A DNA stretch of 8,414 bases from Syntrophobacteria bacterium (GTDB lineage: Bacteria; Desulfobacterota; Syntrophobacteria; JARFUL01): assembly GCA_029289015.1 (NCBI GenBank), contig JARFUL010000185.1, positions 1 to 8,414 on the forward strand, given 5' to 3'. Each line of letters opens with the position of its first letter. The stretch's first letter is position 1. The notes under the pieces are model-generated. The model was not told the DNA's origin, made no database searches, and saw only the letters and a list, made by a program, of their open reading frames with translations. The translations under genes were made by a program, and so were the position numbers. This document shows positions 5,684-8,414 of the stretch, in pieces.

Positions 5684-8414
5684 TTAGCCTGTGGTGGGGG
5701 GGGCCGACTTTGGCCTGGAGCCGGCCAGGAGGACGTGGATATCCTCCACGATCATGTAGAGGGAGGGCACCAGCAGAAGGGTTATGCCCGTGCCGAAGAG
5801 CACGCCGAACCCCAGGCTTATGGCCATGGGAATGAGGAACTGGGCCTGGAGCGAGCGCTCCATCAGCATGGGGGTGAGCCCCGCGAAGGTGGTGAGGGAG
5901 GTTAAAATGATGGCCCTGAAGCGGAGCGCGCCCGCGCCGGTGATCGCGTCGTGCGCGTTGGCCCCTTTTTTGCGGAGCCGGTCCGTCGCGTCTATCAGCA
6001 CCAGAGAGTCGTTCACCACAACGCCGGCCAGCCCCACGATGCCGAACAAGCTGAGAAGGCTGAGGTTGTGCCCCATGATCAGGTGCCCGAACACCGCGCC
6101 CACCAGGCCGAAGGGTACGGCCGCCATGACCACGAAGGGCTGGGAGAAGGACCTGAGGGGGATGGCCAGGAGCGCGTAGATCCCGAAGAGCGCGATAATG
6201 AAGCCCCGCATCACGTCGGCCAGAGACTCCCTTTGCTCCTTGCCCTCTCCCTCGATGGAGTATCTCAGGCCGGGGTAGCGGTTCTTCAGCTCGGGCAGAA
6301 ACCGGCTCGCGAGCTCCTTTCGCACCTCGTTCGCGTTGGTCTTGGTCTCGTCCACGTCCCCGGTGACCTTTATGACCCTCCTGCGCTGGGCCCTCTCGAT
6401 GGACGCGTATCCCTGCTCCATCTTCACCTGGGCCACCTGGTTGAAGGGCGTCTTCGAGCCGTCCGGCGTGCGGATGCGCATCTCCTCCACGTTGGCCAGA
6501 GACCTGCGCTCCGCTTCCGGGTAGAGGACCATTACCTTGACCTCGTCCTGGTCCCGCTGCAACCTGAGCGCCTCCGCGCCGTAGAACGCGTGGCGCACCT
6601 GCTGGGCCAGCTCGTTGAGGGTAATTCCCAGGCTGCGGGCCGCGGGCTTGAGCTTGAGCTGCATCTCATCCTTGCCCTGCATGAAGCTGTCGCCCACGTC
6701 GAAGACCCCGGGATACCCCTTCAGCTCGTCCTCCAGCTCCTTGGCCGCGTCCATCAGCTCTTCGTGGTCGTCCAGGGAGAGATGCACCTCAATGGGGTTG
6801 CCCGCGCTGAAGAGCTCGCTCCTGAAGTAAAGCGCCTCCGAGTCCGGTATGGGGCCCACCCTGTCCCGCCAGAGCGCGGCCAGCCTGTTTGCGCTCACGT
6901 CCCGCTTTTCACCCTCGAGAAGCTGGAGCCTCACCTGGGCCAGGTGCCCCCCGGCCCGGGGCCCCGCGGCCATGGGCCCGCGGCCCCGTGAGTGGCGTCC
7001 CACCGTGGTTATGCTGTACTCAAAGAGCGGGGGCTCGTCTTTGGGCCTCTCGCGCTCCACCTGAGCGATCACCTCTTTGCCCGCGCTCTCGATATGGGAG
7101 GCCAGGTCCGCGGTATGCTCCACCGGCGTGCCCGCGGGCATGGTGAGGTAGCAGGTCAGGGTGTCGCTCTCCACCTTGGGGAACAGGGTGAACTTGACCC
7201 AGCCGGCCCTCCAGATCCCCAGGGTGAAGAGGAGCATCATTATGCCCAGGGCCACCGTCGCGTAGCGCCACCTCACGCAGAATTCCACCAGGGAGGAGTA
7301 GGGGCCGCGGATGAACCACCTCAGACACCTGGACGGGAGCTTCTCCCGCTCGGTGCGGCCCGCGTCATACTTCGAGTGGGCCAGGTGGCAGGGCAGCACG
7401 AGAAGGGACTCCACCAGGGAGCCCATGAGCACCACGATCACCACGATGGGGATGTTGCGCATGATCTTGCCCATGGTGCCCGTGCCCAAAAGAAGCGGCC
7501 AGAAGGCCACCACCGTGGTGAGCACCGCGAAGATCACGGGCCTGCCCACCTCCACCGCTCCCTCCACCGCTCCCTCGAGCCCCTTTATTCCCTCGTCGTG
7601 TTTGCGGAAGATGTTCTCCCCCACGATTATCGCGTCGTCCACCACGATGCCCAGCACCGTTATGAACGCAAAGAGCGAGATCATGTTGATGGACACGTCG
7701 AGGTGGGGAAGGACCCAGATGCCCGCGGCAAAGGAGATGGGAATCCCCAGGGTGACCCAGAACGCGAGCCTCAGGTTGAGAAACATCCCCAGTAAGATGA
7801 TCACCAGGATGAGCCCCAGGGTCATGTTCCTGAGGAGCAGGTTGATGCGGCTCTTCAGGATCGCGGAGCGGTCCTTGTAAAAGCTGATATCCACCCCCGC
7901 GGGCAGGCTGAGCCGGGTCTCCACGATGTATTTCTTGACCGTGGCCGCGACGTCCAGCGCGTTTTGGTCCGCGACCCGGTAGACCTCGATAAGCCCGGCC
8001 AGCTTGCCCTGGAACCTCGTCTGGAGGTCAATGTCCTCGAAGTCGTCCTTGAGGTTGGCTATCTGGGCCAGGGTGACCTTTGAGCCGTCGGCCCGGGTGA
8101 TCACGGCCACGTCTTTATAGTCCGCGGCATAGTACCGCCGCCCCTTGGTCCGGACGAGTATCTCGCCCCCCAGCGTCTTCACCGACCCCGCGGGAAGGTC
8201 CAGGCTGGCCCGTCTTACCTTGTCCGCCACCTGGCCGAGGGTGAGCCCGTAGCGCCTGAGGGTCTGCTCCGAGACCTCGATGTGAATCTCGCTCTTGCGC
8301 ACGGACGCGAGCTCTGCGTAGGTGATTCCGGGCAGGTTGGTTATGTCGTCCTTTATCTTTTCGGTGAGGTGCTTGATGGTGGACTCCGGCGCGTCGCCGT
8401 AGACCGCGACGCTG
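5684..8414 (-). CDS. RND efflux pump inner-membrane subunit, AcrB/HAE1-like (N-terminus outside window)
   Basis: This is the proton-driven pump protein of a tripartite RND efflux system. The frame is open from the right edge (first full codon at 8413) to TAA at 5684-5686, giving 909 residues of the roughly 1,030-1,060 usual; TM1 and the start of the first pore domain are missing. The edge reads SVAVYGDAPE and LPGITYAEL, typical of the first porter region. The TM2-TM6 block follows, with GIVVDDAIIVGENIFRKHDEG in TM4 holding the conserved Asp-Asp (codons 7634-7639) of the proton relay. The second periplasmic half (about VKFTLFPKVESDTL to GLRYSIEGEGKEQ) leads to TM8-TM12, with VVVNDSLVLID in TM10 and GLTPMLMERS. 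The end (GSRPKSAPPTTG) is a short hydrophilic tail. At AcrB's Lys940-Asn941 the aligned residues are Asn-Asp. Adaptor and outer-membrane partners are not in the window. Substrate is unknown; drugs, bile-type compounds or lipids are all possible. Confidence 0.95.
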   Translation of the reverse strand, partial: SVAVYGDAPESTIKHLTEKIKDDITNLPGITYAELASVRKSEIHIEVSEQTLRRYGLTLGQVADKVRRASLDLPAGSVKTLGGEILVRTKGRRYYAADYKDVAVITRADGSKVTLAQIANLKDDFEDIDLQTRFQGKLAGLIEVYRVADQNALDVAATVKKYIVETRLSLPAGVDISFYKDRSAILKSRINLLLRNMTLGLILVIILLGMFLNLRLAFWVTLGIPISFAAGIWVLPHLDVSINMISLFAFITVLGIVVDDAIIVGENIFRKHDEGIKGLEGAVEGAVEVGRPVIFAVLTTVVAFWPLLLGTGTMGKIMRNIPIVVIVVLMGSLVESLLVLPCHLAHSKYDAGRTEREKLPSRCLRWFIRGPYSSLVEFCVRWRYATVALGIMMLLFTLGIWRAGWVKFTLFPKVESDTLTCYLTMPAGTPVEHTADLASHIESAGKEVIAQVERERPKDEPPLFEYSITTVGRHSRGRGPMAAGPRAGGHLAQVRLQLLEGEKRDVSANRLAALWRDRVGPIPDSEALYFRSELFSAGNPIEVHLSLDDHEELMDAAKELEDELKGYPGVFDVGDSFMQGKDEMQLKLKPAARSLGITLNELAQQVRHAFYGAEALRLQRDQDEVKVMVLYPEAERRSLANVEEMRIRTPDGSKTPFNQVAQVKMEQGYASIERAQRRRVIKVTGDVDETKTNANEVRKELASRFLPELKNRYPGLRYSIEGEGKEQRESLADVMRGFIIALFGIYALLAIPLRSFSQPFVVMAAVPFGLVGAVFGHLIMGHNLSLLSLFGIVGLAGVVVNDSLVLIDATDRLRKKGANAHDAITGAGALRFRAIILTSLTTFAGLTPMLMERSLQAQFLIPMAISLGFGVLFGTGITLLLVPSLYMIVEDIHVLLAGSRPKSAPPTTG
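7550..7573. repeat. 12-bp tandem duplication in the RND gene
   Basis: CTCCACCGCTCC occurs twice in a row, encoding the EGAV-EGAV part of the loop after TM4. The distance from ENIF to RPVI equals what I recall for other RND proteins, so it does not appear to be an added insertion; it is a codon-level repeat in an Ala/Gly/Val-rich segment. Confidence 0.7.

Noticed and set aside
5951..6991. 346- and 267-residue open frames on the + strand opposite the RND gene (5951-6991 and 6992-7795)
   Set aside because: Antisense shadows of a clear RND pump; they are His/Gly/Pro-rich with no family resemblance.

Overview
The window is GC-rich (roughly two thirds G+C by eye) and densely coding. It comes from a Gram-negative bacterium: it carries a TonB/ExbB/ExbD energy-transduction set and an RND pump. 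Heavy use of AGG for Arg and some ATA for Ile, together with a heme-type sensor kinase (CXXCH in a Tll0287-like/DUF3365 sensor region), would suit a deltaproteobacterial-type lineage such as Desulfobacterota. That placement is an inference with low certainty.

Left half (1-4001, + strand): one tightly packed operon for TonB-dependent uptake of a metal chelate (cobalamin, heme or ferric siderophore). The order is the C-terminal part of a BtuF/FhuD-like binding protein (cut by the window edge), FecCD/BtuC permease, BtuD/FecE ATPase, ExbB/TolQ-like channel protein, ExbD, TonB. Gaps are 7 and 6 nt or there are 1-4 nt stop/start overlaps, so co-transcription and translational coupling are likely. 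The products would cover both steps of import: TonB-ExbB-ExbD energises an outer-membrane receptor (not in the window), and BtuF-C-D moves the ligand across the inner membrane. The last gene, tonB, is broken by an in-frame TAA in its C-terminal domain, although the rest of the domain continues in the same frame to 4001.

Middle (4002-5683, - strand): convergent to tonB is a broken sensor histidine kinase gene with TM, periplasmic sensor with CLRCH, TM, HAMP, PAS and H-box. It carries a 1-nt frameshift between PAS and H-box and ends just after the H-box, with no ATPase domain. About 108 nt without a gene separate it from the RND gene.

Right (5684-8414, - strand): most of an AcrB-type RND efflux pump inner-membrane subunit, whose N-terminus lies beyond the right edge. 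Its adaptor and outer-membrane partners are not visible.

I found no tRNA, rRNA, CRISPR, riboswitch or complete mobile element. I do not see a clearly new system. The most notable signals are damage and repeats: a 24-bp exact direct repeat shared by the binding-protein and permease genes, an apparently missing core strand in the binding protein beside one copy, the tonB nonsense codon, and the doubly damaged kinase. Real gene decay, a rearrangement scar and assembly error all remain possible explanations.
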